From NCBI RefSeq assembly GCF_000719955.1, contig NZ_JOII01000012.1:91021-155020 (forward strand): a stretch of DNA of 64,000 nt. The letters are read 5' to 3'. The stretch comes from Streptomyces albidoflavus. Its GTDB lineage: Bacteria; Actinomycetota; Actinomycetes; Streptomycetales; Streptomycetaceae. The position numbers and the translations under genes are program-made. Below are positions 42,718 through 51,845 of the stretch, one piece after another; the stretch's first letter is position 1, and the number at the start of each line of letters is the position of its first letter. The notes under the pieces are model-generated. The model did not search any database. It was not told where the DNA came from and worked only from the letters and a program-made list of their open reading frames with translations.

Positions 42718-45700
42718 ATGTCCGTGCACAGCCACTCGGCGGCCTACCCGGCCGCCCCCGCAGGGTCGATGTCGGACCCGGCCGCCACCATGACGGCCAC
42801 CCCGACCAGCCTCCCGGGCCTCGACCCCACCAGCGCACCCGCCTACGCGCGCCACGTCGTCACCGCCGTGCTCGTGACGCACGACGGCGCCCGCTGGCTC
42901 CCCGACGCCCTCGCCGGGCTCCTGGCCCAGGAACGGCCGGTGCAGAACGCCGTCGCCGCCGACACCGGCAGCGCCGACGACTCCGCCCGCCTGGTGGCCG
43001 ACGCCTTCGGCGACGACCGCGTCCTCCACCTGGCCCGGCGTACCGGGTTCGGTACCGCCGTCGACGAGGCCGTCCGCGCCGCGGGCGTCCTCACCCCCGA
43101 CGACCTGCCCTACCTGAAGCGCCCCGGCGGCTGGGACCCCGTGGCCCGCCAGTGGCACGACGAGAACTACGACCTGCCGGAACTGCCGTACGGCGAACCG
43201 GAGCAGTGGCTCTGGCTGCTGCACGACGACTGCGCCCCGGCCCCGGACGCCCTGGCCGGACTGCTCGCCGCCGTCGAGGCCGAGCGCGAGGCCGGCGGCG
43301 AGGTCGCCATTGTGGGCCCGAAGCTGCGCGGCTGGTACGACCGCCGCCAGCTCCTCGAAGTGGGCGTCACCATCGCGCACAGCGGACGCCGTTGGACCGG
43401 CCTGGACCGCCGCGAGCAGGACCAGGGCCAGCACGACCACGTCCGCCCGGTCCTCTCCGTCTCCACCGCGGGCATGCTGATCCGCCGCGACGTCTACGAG
43501 GAGCTGGGCGGCTTCGACCGCGCCCTGCCCCTGATGCGCGACGACGTCGACCTGTGCTGGCGCGCCCAGGCCGCCGGGCACCGCGTCCTCATCGCCCCCG
43601 ACGCGGTCCTCAGGCACGCCGAGGCCGCCTCCCGGGAGCGCCGTACCGTCGACTGCGCGGGGCGCGGCACCACCAGCCCGCACCGGGTCGACAAGGCCGG
43701 CGCCGTCCACACCCTGCTGGTCAACAGCCGTGGCGCCGCCCTGCCCTGGGTGCTGCTGCGGCTGGTCGTCGGCACCGTGGCGCGCACCCTCGCCTACCTC
43801 GTGGGCAAGGTGCCCGGCCAGGCCGTCGACGAGATCTCCGGTCTGCTCGGCACCCTGCTGCGGCCCGGCCGCATCCTCAACGCCCGCCGCAGACGCGGCA
43901 AGGGCACCGTCGAACCGGCCGAGCTGCGGCCGCTGTTCCCGCCGCCCGGCGCCACCGTCCGGGCCACCGTCGAACAGGTCGCGGGCAACCTCACGCGCGG
44001 CTCCGACGCCGACGCCCCGGGCGCGGGCCGCCACGGCGGCGCCGTCGAGTCCGGGCCGGGCGGCGACGACGCCGACTTCCTGGAGGTCGAGCAGTTCGCC
44101 CGGCTGAAGCGGCTGGCCCGCAGGCCGGGCCCGGTCCTCTTCGCCGTCCTGCTGCTCGCCTCGCTGGTCGCCTGCCGCGCCCTGCTCGGCGGCGGCGCGC
44201 TGGCCGGCGGCGCCCTGCTGCCCGTACCGGACCAGCTCGGCGACCTCTGGGGCCGCTACGCGGACGGCTGGCACGCCGTCGGCACCGGCACCACCGAACC
44301 CGCCCCGCCCTACCTCGCGCTGCTCGCCACCCTCGCCGCGCTCCTGTTCGGCTCCACCCACACCGCCGTCACCGTGGTCCTGGTCGCCTCCGTCCCGCTC
44401 GCGGGCTTCGCGGCCTACCTCGCCTCCGGCTCGCTCGTCCCCTCCCGGCTGCTGCGCGCCTGGGGCTCGGTCGTCTACGCCTTCCTGCCCGCCGTCACCG
44501 GCGCGCTGGCCGGCGGCCACCTGGGCACCGCAGTCCTCGCCGTGCTGCTGCCGGTCATGGCCCGCGCCGGGCTCTCCGCCGCGGGGCTCCTCGGCCACCC
44601 CGGCACCTGGCGCGCCACCTGGGCGTACACCCTGCTGCTGACGCTGGCCACCGCGTTCACGCCGATGGTGTGGCCGCTGGCGCTGGTCCTCGGGATCGGG
44701 GTGCTGGTGGTGCGCCGGAGCGCGCTCGGTACGTACGCGCCCCGGTTCGTCGCCCAGTTCGCCACCCCGCTGCTGGTGCTGGCGCCCTGGTCGCTGACGC
44801 TGCTGCCGTTCGGCTTCTTCCAGACCGCCGGGCTCGACACCGCCACCGGCGGCGCCGGTCCGCTCGACCTGCTGGGTGCCTCGCCGGGCGGGCCGGGCAC
44901 CCTCAGCGCCGTCCTCTTCCTCGGCGTGGTCGCCGCCGCGCTCGGCGCCCTGCTCCGCGAGGAGCGGCGCCGCGCCATCCTCACCGCCTGGGCCGTCGCC
45001 CTGACCGCCCTGCTCTTCGCGGTCCTGGCCAACGCCTCCGCCTGGGCCGGCCCCGCCACCCTCGTCCAGGGCGCCGCCCTGCTCGGAGCCGCGCTGGTCG
45101 GCGCCGACGGGGCCCGGCACCGGGTCGCCGAGCAGAGCTTCGGCTGGCGTCAGCCGCTGGCCGCGCTGATCGCGCTGGCCTGCGCGCTGGGCCCGGCCGC
45201 CGCCGCCCTGACCTGGATGGCCGCCGGAGCCGACGGACCGCTGGAGCGCCGCGACCCGGTGCAGGTCCCGGCCTTCGTCGCCGAGGAGAGCCGTACCCAG
45301 GACCAGGCCCGCACCCTCGTCCTCGCCGGCGACTCCGCCGCCGAGGTCAGCTACGCCCTGGTGCGCGGCTCGGGCGGACGGCTCGGCGACGCCGAGCTGG
45401 CCGCGGCCGCCGGGACCGACGACCGGCTCTCCACCGTCGTCGCCCGCCTCGTCGCCGGCTCCGGCGCCGACCAGGCCGACCAGCTCGGCGGCTTCGCCGT
45501 CCGCTACGTCCTGGTCCGCGACGGCTCGCCGCGCGAGATGAGCCGCGTCCTCGACTCCACGCCCGGCCTGACCCGCCTCAGCCAGCAGGACGGCAGCGCC
45601 CTGTGGCGCGTCGACCGGCAGGTCTCGCGGGCGGCCGTGGTCGCCAAGGACGGCTCCGGCGAGCCGCTGCCGGTCGCCGCCGGTCCCGTCGAACTCCACA

Positions 45701-46464
45701 CCGACCTCCCCGCCGGCCCGGCCGGACGCGTGCTGCGTCTCGCCGACACCGCCGACCCGGGCTGGACCGCCACCCTCGACGGCGAACCGCTGGAGCGGGT
45801 CACCGTCGACGACTGGGCGCAGGGCTTCACCCTCCCCGAGGGCGGCGGCCGTCTCGACGTCACCTTCGAGGACCCCTTCACCCACACCGTCTGGATCTGG
45901 ACGCAGGGCTTCCTCGGCCTCGTCCTGGTCGTCCTCGCCCTCCCCGGCCGCCGCCGCACCGTCGACGACGACATGCCGGACGAGCCCGCGCCCGTCCCCG
46001 CCCAGCCCGTCGAGGGCGAGGGCCGCCGCGCCCGCCGCCTGCGCGCCCAGGCCGAGGCGGAGGCCGAGGACGCCGCCCCCGAGGCGGACATCCCGGAACA
46101 GCGCGAGGCCCCCGGCGACGAGCCCGACCCCGCCTGGACCGCCGCCCCCGAGCCCTACGAGCCCGTCGACCCCCAGCAGGGCGGCTACGACCCGTACGGC
46201 TACCAGAACCAGGGCTACGACCAGTCCCCGCAGGGCTACCCGCCCCAGCCCGGCTACGACCCGAACGCCTACGACCCGTACCAGCAGCAGCCCCAGGACC
46301 CGTACCAGCAGGGCGGCTGGCAGCAGGGGCAGCAGGGCTATCCCGGGTACGAGCAGCAGCCGCAGCAGGGCTACGGCCCGGGCCAGCCGGCGCCGGAGTA
46401 CGGGCAGTACGAGCAGCCGCCCCACGGCCACGGCCGTGAGCGTCCCGACGGGAGCCAGCAGTGA
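42718..46464 (+). CDS. Large membrane glycosyltransferase: GT2 domain, polytopic region, Q/Y/G/P-rich tail
   Basis: 1248 residues from ATG 42718. The GT2 domain (about 45-330) has VTAVLVTHDGARWLPDALAG, WLLHDDCAPAPDAL (the metal DxD-like HDD) and LGGFDRALPLMRDDVDLCWR. Around ten hydrophobic segments follow from about 468 to 870, then an extracytoplasmic domain and a last TM at about 1060 (FLGLVLVVLAL). The final 150 residues are low complexity with GYDPY and GYQ repeats. It is likely to build or export a mannose-containing surface glycan from GDP-mannose or a lipid carrier, given the neighbours; the sugar is inferred. The stop overlaps the next start. Confidence 0.9.
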   Translation: MSVHSHSAAYPAAPAGSMSDPAATMTATPTSLPGLDPTSAPAYARHVVTAVLVTHDGARWLPDALAGLLAQERPVQNAVAADTGSADDSARLVADAFGDDRVLHLARRTGFGTAVDEAVRAAGVLTPDDLPYLKRPGGWDPVARQWHDENYDLPELPYGEPEQWLWLLHDDCAPAPDALAGLLAAVEAEREAGGEVAIVGPKLRGWYDRRQLLEVGVTIAHSGRRWTGLDRREQDQGQHDHVRPVLSVSTAGMLIRRDVYEELGGFDRALPLMRDDVDLCWRAQAAGHRVLIAPDAVLRHAEAASRERRTVDCAGRGTTSPHRVDKAGAVHTLLVNSRGAALPWVLLRLVVGTVARTLAYLVGKVPGQAVDEISGLLGTLLRPGRILNARRRRGKGTVEPAELRPLFPPPGATVRATVEQVAGNLTRGSDADAPGAGRHGGAVESGPGGDDADFLEVEQFARLKRLARRPGPVLFAVLLLASLVACRALLGGGALAGGALLPVPDQLGDLWGRYADGWHAVGTGTTEPAPPYLALLATLAALLFGSTHTAVTVVLVASVPLAGFAAYLASGSLVPSRLLRAWGSVVYAFLPAVTGALAGGHLGTAVLAVLLPVMARAGLSAAGLLGHPGTWRATWAYTLLLTLATAFTPMVWPLALVLGIGVLVVRRSALGTYAPRFVAQFATPLLVLAPWSLTLLPFGFFQTAGLDTATGGAGPLDLLGASPGGPGTLSAVLFLGVVAAALGALLREERRRAILTAWAVALTALLFAVLANASAWAGPATLVQGAALLGAALVGADGARHRVAEQSFGWRQPLAALIALACALGPAAAALTWMAAGADGPLERRDPVQVPAFVAEESRTQDQARTLVLAGDSAAEVSYALVRGSGGRLGDAELAAAAGTDDRLSTVVARLVAGSGADQADQLGGFAVRYVLVRDGSPREMSRVLDSTPGLTRLSQQDGSALWRVDRQVSRAAVVAKDGSGEPLPVAAGPVELHTDLPAGPAGRVLRLADTADPGWTATLDGEPLERVTVDDWAQGFTLPEGGGRLDVTFEDPFTHTVWIWTQGFLGLVLVVLALPGRRRTVDDDMPDEPAPVPAQPVEGEGRRARRLRAQAEAEAEDAAPEADIPEQREAPGDEPDPAWTAAPEPYEPVDPQQGGYDPYGYQNQGYDQSPQGYPPQPGYDPNAYDPYQQQPQDPYQQGGWQQGQQGYPGYEQQPQQGYGPGQPAPEYGQYEQPPHGHGRERPDGSQQ

Positions 46465-48011
46465 AGCGCACGACCCTGTCCCTGATCGCGGCCGGCGCCG
46501 CGCTGGCCGCCGTCACCTCGGTGGCCGCCGTCGCCGCGCCCGAGGAGGGCCCCGCCGCCACCGGCAAGGCGGCCCAGCAGCCCGTGGAGCGCACCTCGCT
46601 GCTCTGCCCGGCCCCCAGCAGCTCGGAGCTGGCGGAGACGACGTACACCGCGTACACGCCGAAGACCGAGGTGTCCTCGGACTCCGGCACGGCCGCCCTG
46701 GTCCCGGCCGCCCGCAGCCTCGCGGGCAAGGACGACAAGAAGGACGACGAGAAGGACGACAAGGGCGACAAGAGTGACAAGAGTGGCAAGAAGGGTGAGG
46801 AGGAGAAGCCCTTCCTCGCCGTGAAGAAGCAGGGGGCGCCCGTCACCGCCGAGGAGAACGGCTCGGGGGCGCCCGCGCTGATCGGCCTCGCCGAGGGCAG
46901 CCTCGCGCCGGGGTGGAGCGCCCAGCAGACCACGCACTTCACCGCGGGCGCCGGCCGCGGCCTGCACGGCGCCGCCTGCTCCGCGCCCGACACCGACTTC
47001 TGGTTCCCCGGCGCCTCCACCGCCGAGGACCGCAGCGACTACCTCCACCTGACCAACCCGGACGACGCGGCCGCCGTCGTCGACATCGAGCTGTACGGCA
47101 AGGACGGCGCCCTCGACTCCGAGGTCGGCGAGGGCATCCAGGTGCCGCCGCGCTCCAGCGTCCCCGTCCTGCTCTCCACCCTCACCGGCAAGCCGCAGAC
47201 CAACCTGACCGTGCACGTCACCGCGCGCAGCGGCCGGGTCGCCGCCGCGGTGCAGGCCCTGGACCAGAAGGTGGGCGGCGACTGGCTCACGCCCTCGGCC
47301 GAGCCCTCGGCCTCCGTCGTGCTGCCCGGCATCCCCAAGGACGCCACCGCGGTCCGCCTGGTCGCCTTCGCGCCCGGCTCCGCCGACGCCGACCTGAAGG
47401 TCTCCCTCGCCGGGCCCAACGGCTCCCTCTCGCCCGCCGGCAACGAGACCCTGCACCTCAAGTCGGGCATGACCACCGCCGTCGACCTCGCCGACGTCAC
47501 CCGGGGCGAGCCCGGCTCCCTGGTCCTCACCCCGACCGGAGACTCCGGCGAGACCCCGGTGGTGGCCGCCGTACGCGTCATCCGGGGCAAGGGCGCCGAC
47601 CAGGAGAGCGCCTTCATCCCGGCCGCCCGCCCGGTCGGCGACCGCGCCACCGTCACCGGCAACGGCGCCAAGGGCACCTACCTGTCGCTGACCGCGCCCG
47701 GCAAGGCCGCCAAGGTCCGGGTCACCGCCTCGGCCGGCACCGGCGGGGGCACGGCCGCCACCAAGACGTACTCCGTGGGCGCGGGCCGGACGCTCGCCGC
47801 CGACGTGCCGCTCCCGGACTCGCTGAAGGGCACCTACGCCCTGACCGTCGAGACCGTCTCGGGCGGCCCCGTCCACGCCTCCCGCACCCTCACGCTGAGC
47901 GGTGCGGCGGCCGACGGCATCTCGATGTTCACCGTCCAGAACCTCACCGACGACCGGGGCACCGTCACCGTCCCGGCCGCCCGCCCGGAGATGGGCGTGC
48001 TGCTCGACTGA
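46461..48011 (+). CDS. DUF5719 family secreted protein
   Basis: 516 residues from GTG, overlapping the glycosyltransferase by 4 nt. A signal peptide (KRTTLSLIAAGAALAAVTSV) is followed by a segment with LLCPAPSSSELAETTYTAY, then a run of Lys/Asp/Gly (about 88-115, KDDKKDDEKDDKGD), and a beta-rich body with STAEDRSDYLHLTNPDDAAA and VLPGIPKDATAVRLVAF. The domain is known in actinobacteria beside large glycosyltransferases of this type, so it may support glycan transfer or be a substrate. The Asp/Lys block may bind cations. No catalytic motif is seen. Confidence 0.85.
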   Translation: MKRTTLSLIAAGAALAAVTSVAAVAAPEEGPAATGKAAQQPVERTSLLCPAPSSSELAETTYTAYTPKTEVSSDSGTAALVPAARSLAGKDDKKDDEKDDKGDKSDKSGKKGEEEKPFLAVKKQGAPVTAEENGSGAPALIGLAEGSLAPGWSAQQTTHFTAGAGRGLHGAACSAPDTDFWFPGASTAEDRSDYLHLTNPDDAAAVVDIELYGKDGALDSEVGEGIQVPPRSSVPVLLSTLTGKPQTNLTVHVTARSGRVAAAVQALDQKVGGDWLTPSAEPSASVVLPGIPKDATAVRLVAFAPGSADADLKVSLAGPNGSLSPAGNETLHLKSGMTTAVDLADVTRGEPGSLVLTPTGDSGETPVVAAVRVIRGKGADQESAFIPAARPVGDRATVTGNGAKGTYLSLTAPGKAAKVRVTASAGTGGGTAATKTYSVGAGRTLAADVPLPDSLKGTYALTVETVSGGPVHASRTLTLSGAAADGISMFTVQNLTDDRGTVTVPAARPEMGVLLD

Positions 48012-48030
48012 GCCGCCGCCCGCGTACCGC

Positions 48031-48068
48031 CGCCCGCCCCGCCCCGGAGTCCCGGAGCGGGGCGGGCG
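48031..48068. terminator. Convergent terminator after DUF5719 gene
   Basis: CGCCCGCCCCGC pairs with GCGGGGCGGGCG (12 bp), with further pairing in the loop. It lies between convergent genes. Confidence 0.75.
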
Positions 48069-48072
48069 CCGT

Positions 48073-48612
48073 TCACTCCCCCTCGCCGTACCGCGGGTCG
48101 ACCGCCTCCGGCGTCAGGCCCAGCACGTCCGCGACCTGCTCCACCACGACCTCGTGCACCAGCAACGCCCGCTCGTCGCGCCCCTTGGCGCGGATCTCCA
48201 CCGGCCGCCGGTAGACCACCACCTGCGCCGGACGGCCCTTGCGCGCCTCCAGGGCGGCCCCCAGCGGCACCGCCTCGTCCTGCCAGTCGTCCCCGGGCCC
48301 CTGCGGCCTCGGCACCTCCTGGACGACGAAGTCGATGTCGGCGATCTGCGGCACGTGCCGCTCCAGCCGCCCCACCGCGTCCCGCACGAAGTCGTCGAAG
48401 ACCTGCGCCCTGCTCGCCGAGAGCGGCACCTGCGGCGGGGCCACCGGCCCGCGCATCCCGCGCCCGTGCCGGTCCCGGTGGCGCGGGCGCGGACCACCGG
48501 GCGGCGGGCAGGGCGGTACGGGGGGTGAACCGGTGGCGTCGGCGCGCCCGGCGGCGCCCGGCGCGTCCGGCGAGCCCGCGGGGTCCGGCGAACCCGGAGA
48601 AACGTCGTCCAT
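48073..48612 (-). CDS. Metallopeptidase-like (zincin, PF06262-type) protein with altered HExxH
   Basis: 179 residues from ATG 48612. The first 80 are Pro/Gly/Asp-rich; the domain begins ASRAQVFDDFVRDAVGRLER, then IADIDFVVQEVPRP and AQVVVYRRPVEIRAKGRDER. The place of the zinc motif reads LLVHEVVVEQVADVLGL, where a standard HExxH is not formed. So either it uses HExxxE-type ligands or it is not a peptidase. From memory this is conserved at this locus in Streptomyces. Function is unknown. Confidence 0.75.
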   Translation of the reverse strand: MDDVSPGSPDPAGSPDAPGAAGRADATGSPPVPPCPPPGGPRPRHRDRHGRGMRGPVAPPQVPLSASRAQVFDDFVRDAVGRLERHVPQIADIDFVVQEVPRPQGPGDDWQDEAVPLGAALEARKGRPAQVVVYRRPVEIRAKGRDERALLVHEVVVEQVADVLGLTPEAVDPRYGEGE

Positions 48613-48896
48613 CACCGTCGCAGCGTAGTCCGCCACCCGGCGTCGGCACCCGGAGTGCCGGTCCGGCCACCCCCGGAAGCGTCGGCCGGTTTCGGCCAAA
48701 CCGGGGCGCGAACCCGACCAGGACCGGCCCCCGTCGCCCCCGCCGCACCCCCGGAACCCCCGCCGTACCGCCCGCGCCGCACCGCATCGCCCCACCTCAG
48801 AAGGGTCCCGCCGGGCCGCTTCCGGGACCGACACGGCGGGGTCGGTGGGGGGAGAGTCGTCGCGGCCCGTTCAAGAGTGCGGTACCGTCCAACATC

Positions 48897-49292
48897 GTGA
48901 GCCCTGTACGTCGCTGTTCGCGCACCGCGTGCGGTCGCCCTGCCGTCGCAACACTGACGTACGTCTACGCCGATTCGACCGCAGTCCTCGGTCCGCTCGC
49001 CACCTACGCCGAACCGCACTGTTACGACCTGTGCGCCGAGCACTCCGAGCGCCTCACCGCGCCCCGAGGCTGGGAAGTCGTGCGCCTCGCCGACTCCGCC
49101 GGCCCCGCCCGCCCGCGCGGCGACGACCTCGAAGCGCTGGCCGACGCCGTCCGCGAGGCCGCCCGCCCGCAGGACCGCCCCGCCGCCCCCGGCCACCGCA
49201 CCCCGGACCCGGCACCGCGCCCCGCCCCGGACCCGCAGCTGCCGGCCACCCGCCGCGCTCACCTGCGCGTGCTCCGCTCGCCGGACTCCTGA
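48897..49292 (+). CDS. DUF3499 family protein
   Basis: 131 residues from GTG 48897. The N-terminal zinc-ribbon-like part has VRRCSRTACGRPAVATLTYV and AEPHCYDLCAEHSERL, giving two pairs of Cys that could bind zinc. The C-terminus is Pro/Ala/Arg-rich. The family is restricted to actinobacteria and lies near manB, as here. No biochemical role is known. TACCGT lies 9 nt before the GTG and no Shine-Dalgarno is visible, so a leaderless mRNA is plausible. The preceding 280 bp holds nothing clear. Confidence 0.87.
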   Translation: MSPVRRCSRTACGRPAVATLTYVYADSTAVLGPLATYAEPHCYDLCAEHSERLTAPRGWEVVRLADSAGPARPRGDDLEALADAVREAARPQDRPAAPGHRTPDPAPRPAPDPQLPATRRAHLRVLRSPDS

Positions 49293-49529
49293 CCCCGGCG
49301 GCTCCCTCCGGGGCCCACCCCACGGACGCCCCCGGCGCCCGGTCACCGCGACCGGGCGCCGATTTCGTTCAACCCATTGACGAACTCTCCCGGCGCCCAC
49401 AACCATGCCCAACCAGCCGGAGATCACCTTCCGCCCACCGGAAAACAACCCCCACACCGGCACGCATCACCGCACCCCGGCACGTACGAACGGCAACCGC
49501 GCTCCACCCCACCCCGCCAGGAGGCACGC

Positions 49530-51146
49530 GTGTTCGTCCAACCCCTGGAGCCCGTCGCGGACTCCCTGCCACTCTCCGCCCTGGTCGCGGCCCTCCCCCT
49601 GGTCACCGTGCTGGTCCTGCTCGGGGCCGTCCGCATGAAGGCCCACCTCGCCGGCGCCCTCGGCCTCGCCGTCGCCGCCCTCGTCGCCTGGCTCGTCTAC
49701 GGCATGCCGCTCGGCCAGACCCTCTCCAGCGCCGCCCAGGGCGCCCTCTTCGGCCTCTTCCCGATCATGTGGATCGTCGTCAACGCGCTCTGGGTCTACC
49801 GGATGACGGTGCGCACCCAGCACTTCGACATCCTCCGCCGCTCCTTCGGCCGCCTCTCCGACGACCCGCGCATCCAGGCCCTGGTCATCGCCTTCTGCTT
49901 CGGCGCCCTCCTGGAGGCGCTGGCCGGATTCGGCGCGCCCGTCGCCATCAGCGCCGTGATGCTGGTCGCCCTCGGCTTCGACCCGGTCCGGGCCGCCGTC
50001 GTCGCCCTGGTCGCCAACACCGCCCCCGTCGCCTTCGGCGCCATGGGCACCCCGGTGGTGACGCTGGCGCAGGTCACCGGGTTGCCGCTGGACTCGGTCG
50101 CCTCGGTGGTGGGCCGTCAGACCCCGCTGCTCGCCCTCGTGGTGCCGCTGGTCCTCATCTGGCTGGTCGACGGCAGGCGCGGGCTGCGCGAGACCTGGCT
50201 GCCCGCCCTGGTCTGCGGCGTGGCCTTCGCCGCCGCCCAGTTCCTCGCCGCCAACTACTTCTCCGCCCAGCTCGCCGACATCGCCGCCGCCCTCGCCGGG
50301 GCCGCCGCCCTGATGCTGGTGCCGAGCGCCCGCAGGCCCGCCGACGAGGCCGTCCGCGCCTCCGTCCTCAAGGGCGTCCGCAGCGACGACCTCGACCACG
50401 ACGACCCGCGCCCCGAGATCTACCGCGCCTACGCCCCGTACGCCCTGATCGTCGCCGTCTTCTCCCTCGCCCAGATACCCCCGGTCAAGGAACTCCTGGC
50501 CAAGGCGACCCAGTCCTTCGACTGGCCCTTCCTCGACGTGGCCGACGCCGACGGCCAACCGGTCGGCGCCAACATCTTCACGCTCCCGCTCGTCGCCACC
50601 GGCGGCACCCTGGTCCTGGTCGCGGGCCTGCTCACCGCCGTCGTCCTCGGCGTCCGCGCCAAGGACGCGCTGCGCGAATGGGGCGCCACCGTCCACGAAC
50701 TCCGCTTCGCCATCCTCACCGTGGTCAGCGTCCTCGCCCTCGCCTACGTCATGAACCTCTCCGGCCAGGCCGCCACCATCGGCTACACCGTCGCCGCCGC
50801 CGGCGCGGGCCTCGCCTTCCTCTCCCCGGTCCTCGGCTGGTTCGGCGTCGCCGTCACCGGCTCCGACACCTCCGCCAACGCCCTCTTCGGCGCCCTCCAG
50901 GTCACCGCCGCCCGCGAATCCGGCCTATCCGCCGAACTCCTCGCCGCCGCCAACAGCTCCGGCGGCGTCCTCGGCAAGATGATCTCCCCGCAGAACCTCA
51001 CCATCGCCTGCGCCGCCGTCGGCCTCGCCGGCAAGGAGGGCGACCTCCTCCGCAAGGTCCTCCCGTGGAGCCTCGGCCTGCTGCTGGTCATGTGCCTGAT
51101 CGTGGTGGGGCAGAGCACGGCGGTCCTGGGGTGGATGCTGCCCTAG
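49530..51146 (+). CDS. lldP: L-lactate permease (LctP family)
   Basis: 538 residues from GTG 49530, chosen because AGGAGG is 5 nt upstream; the frame is open 50 codons earlier but without coding quality. About 12-14 TM helices are visible. Family signatures include FGLFPIMWIVVNALWVYRMT, FCFGALLEALAGFGAPVAIS, TAPVAFGAMGTPVVTLAQVT, SPVLGWFGVAVTGSDTSANA and GGVLGKMISPQNLTIA. It carries lactate (and often glycolate) with protons across the membrane. No lactate dehydrogenase gene is adjacent. It overlaps the convergent acetyltransferase by 59 bp. Confidence 0.94.
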   Translation: MFVQPLEPVADSLPLSALVAALPLVTVLVLLGAVRMKAHLAGALGLAVAALVAWLVYGMPLGQTLSSAAQGALFGLFPIMWIVVNALWVYRMTVRTQHFDILRRSFGRLSDDPRIQALVIAFCFGALLEALAGFGAPVAISAVMLVALGFDPVRAAVVALVANTAPVAFGAMGTPVVTLAQVTGLPLDSVASVVGRQTPLLALVVPLVLIWLVDGRRGLRETWLPALVCGVAFAAAQFLAANYFSAQLADIAAALAGAAALMLVPSARRPADEAVRASVLKGVRSDDLDHDDPRPEIYRAYAPYALIVAVFSLAQIPPVKELLAKATQSFDWPFLDVADADGQPVGANIFTLPLVATGGTLVLVAGLLTAVVLGVRAKDALREWGATVHELRFAILTVVSVLALAYVMNLSGQAATIGYTVAAAGAGLAFLSPVLGWFGVAVTGSDTSANALFGALQVTAARESGLSAELLAAANSSGGVLGKMISPQNLTIACAAVGLAGKEGDLLRKVLPWSLGLLLVMCLIVVGQSTAVLGWMLP

Positions 51147-51720
51147 ACCCGGTACGACGGACACCCGACGGTTGGCCGGGCCCGCCCGGGAACGGGCCCG
51201 CCGGCCGCCGGTACCGCACCTCCCGCACCGCCACCCCCGCGTACTCCTCGCTCTGCGCGCCCCCGTCCGCCCGGTACCCGGCCGCCTCGTAGAAGCGGCG
51301 GGCGCGGGCGTTGGCCTCGACCACCCACAGCACCAGTGCGCCCCAGCCCCGCGCCGCCGCCTCCTCGTGGACCGCCCCGAGCAGGGCACGGCCGACGCCC
51401 CGGCCCAGCAGACCGGGCCGCACGTAGAGGGCGTACAGCTCGCCCTCGCCCGCTCCCGGCCCGTCTCCCGGGGTGCCGCGCGGACCGCAGCAGGCCCAGC
51501 CGGCGACCTGCCCGTCCGCGCCGGCCGCGACCAGGTCGCAGAGCCCGGCCGCCCGCCCCGCGGCGAAGCGCTCCTCCCGCCGCGCGGCGTCCCGCTCCAC
51601 GCTCATCGCGTCGAGGTACGCGCCGGGGATCAGTCCGGCGTACGCCGCCCGCCACCCCGCCACGCGCACCGCCGACACGGCCGCCGCGTCGCCCACCACC
51701 ATCTCCCTGACCCACGTCAT
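51088..51720 (-). CDS. GNAT family N-acetyltransferase
   Basis: 210 residues from ATG 51720. GNAT features: an N-terminal VREMVVGDAAAVSAVRVAGW, the central strand ELYALYVRPGLLGRGVGRAL with the acetyl-CoA P-loop (RGVGRA), then LVLWVVEANARARRFYEAAG and a final strand VREVRYRR. The substrate is unknown. The C-terminal tail overlaps the 3' end of the convergent lactate permease gene by 59 bp, so the two transcripts could interfere. No terminator separates them. Confidence 0.88.
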   Translation of the reverse strand: MTWVREMVVGDAAAVSAVRVAGWRAAYAGLIPGAYLDAMSVERDAARREERFAAGRAAGLCDLVAAGADGQVAGWACCGPRGTPGDGPGAGEGELYALYVRPGLLGRGVGRALLGAVHEEAAARGWGALVLWVVEANARARRFYEAAGYRADGGAQSEEYAGVAVREVRYRRPAGPFPGGPGQPSGVRRTGSRAASTPGPPCSAPPRSGT

Positions 51721-51845
51721 CCCGGCACTGTAGGGCCCGGCCGGACCCCGCCACCCGGCCAGATCCGCCCGCCCGGCGGCCCCGCCGCCCCCGCCGGGTA
51801 GCTTGGGCGGTCCGAAAGCAGCCCCACCGGCAAGAAGGGCCAGCC

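Noticed and set aside
42637..46431. Long open frames antisense to and beside the glycosyltransferase gene
   Set aside because: These are frame shadows caused by very high GC. They lack domains and are repetitive in Gly/Val/Arg; the GT2 frame has clear motifs.
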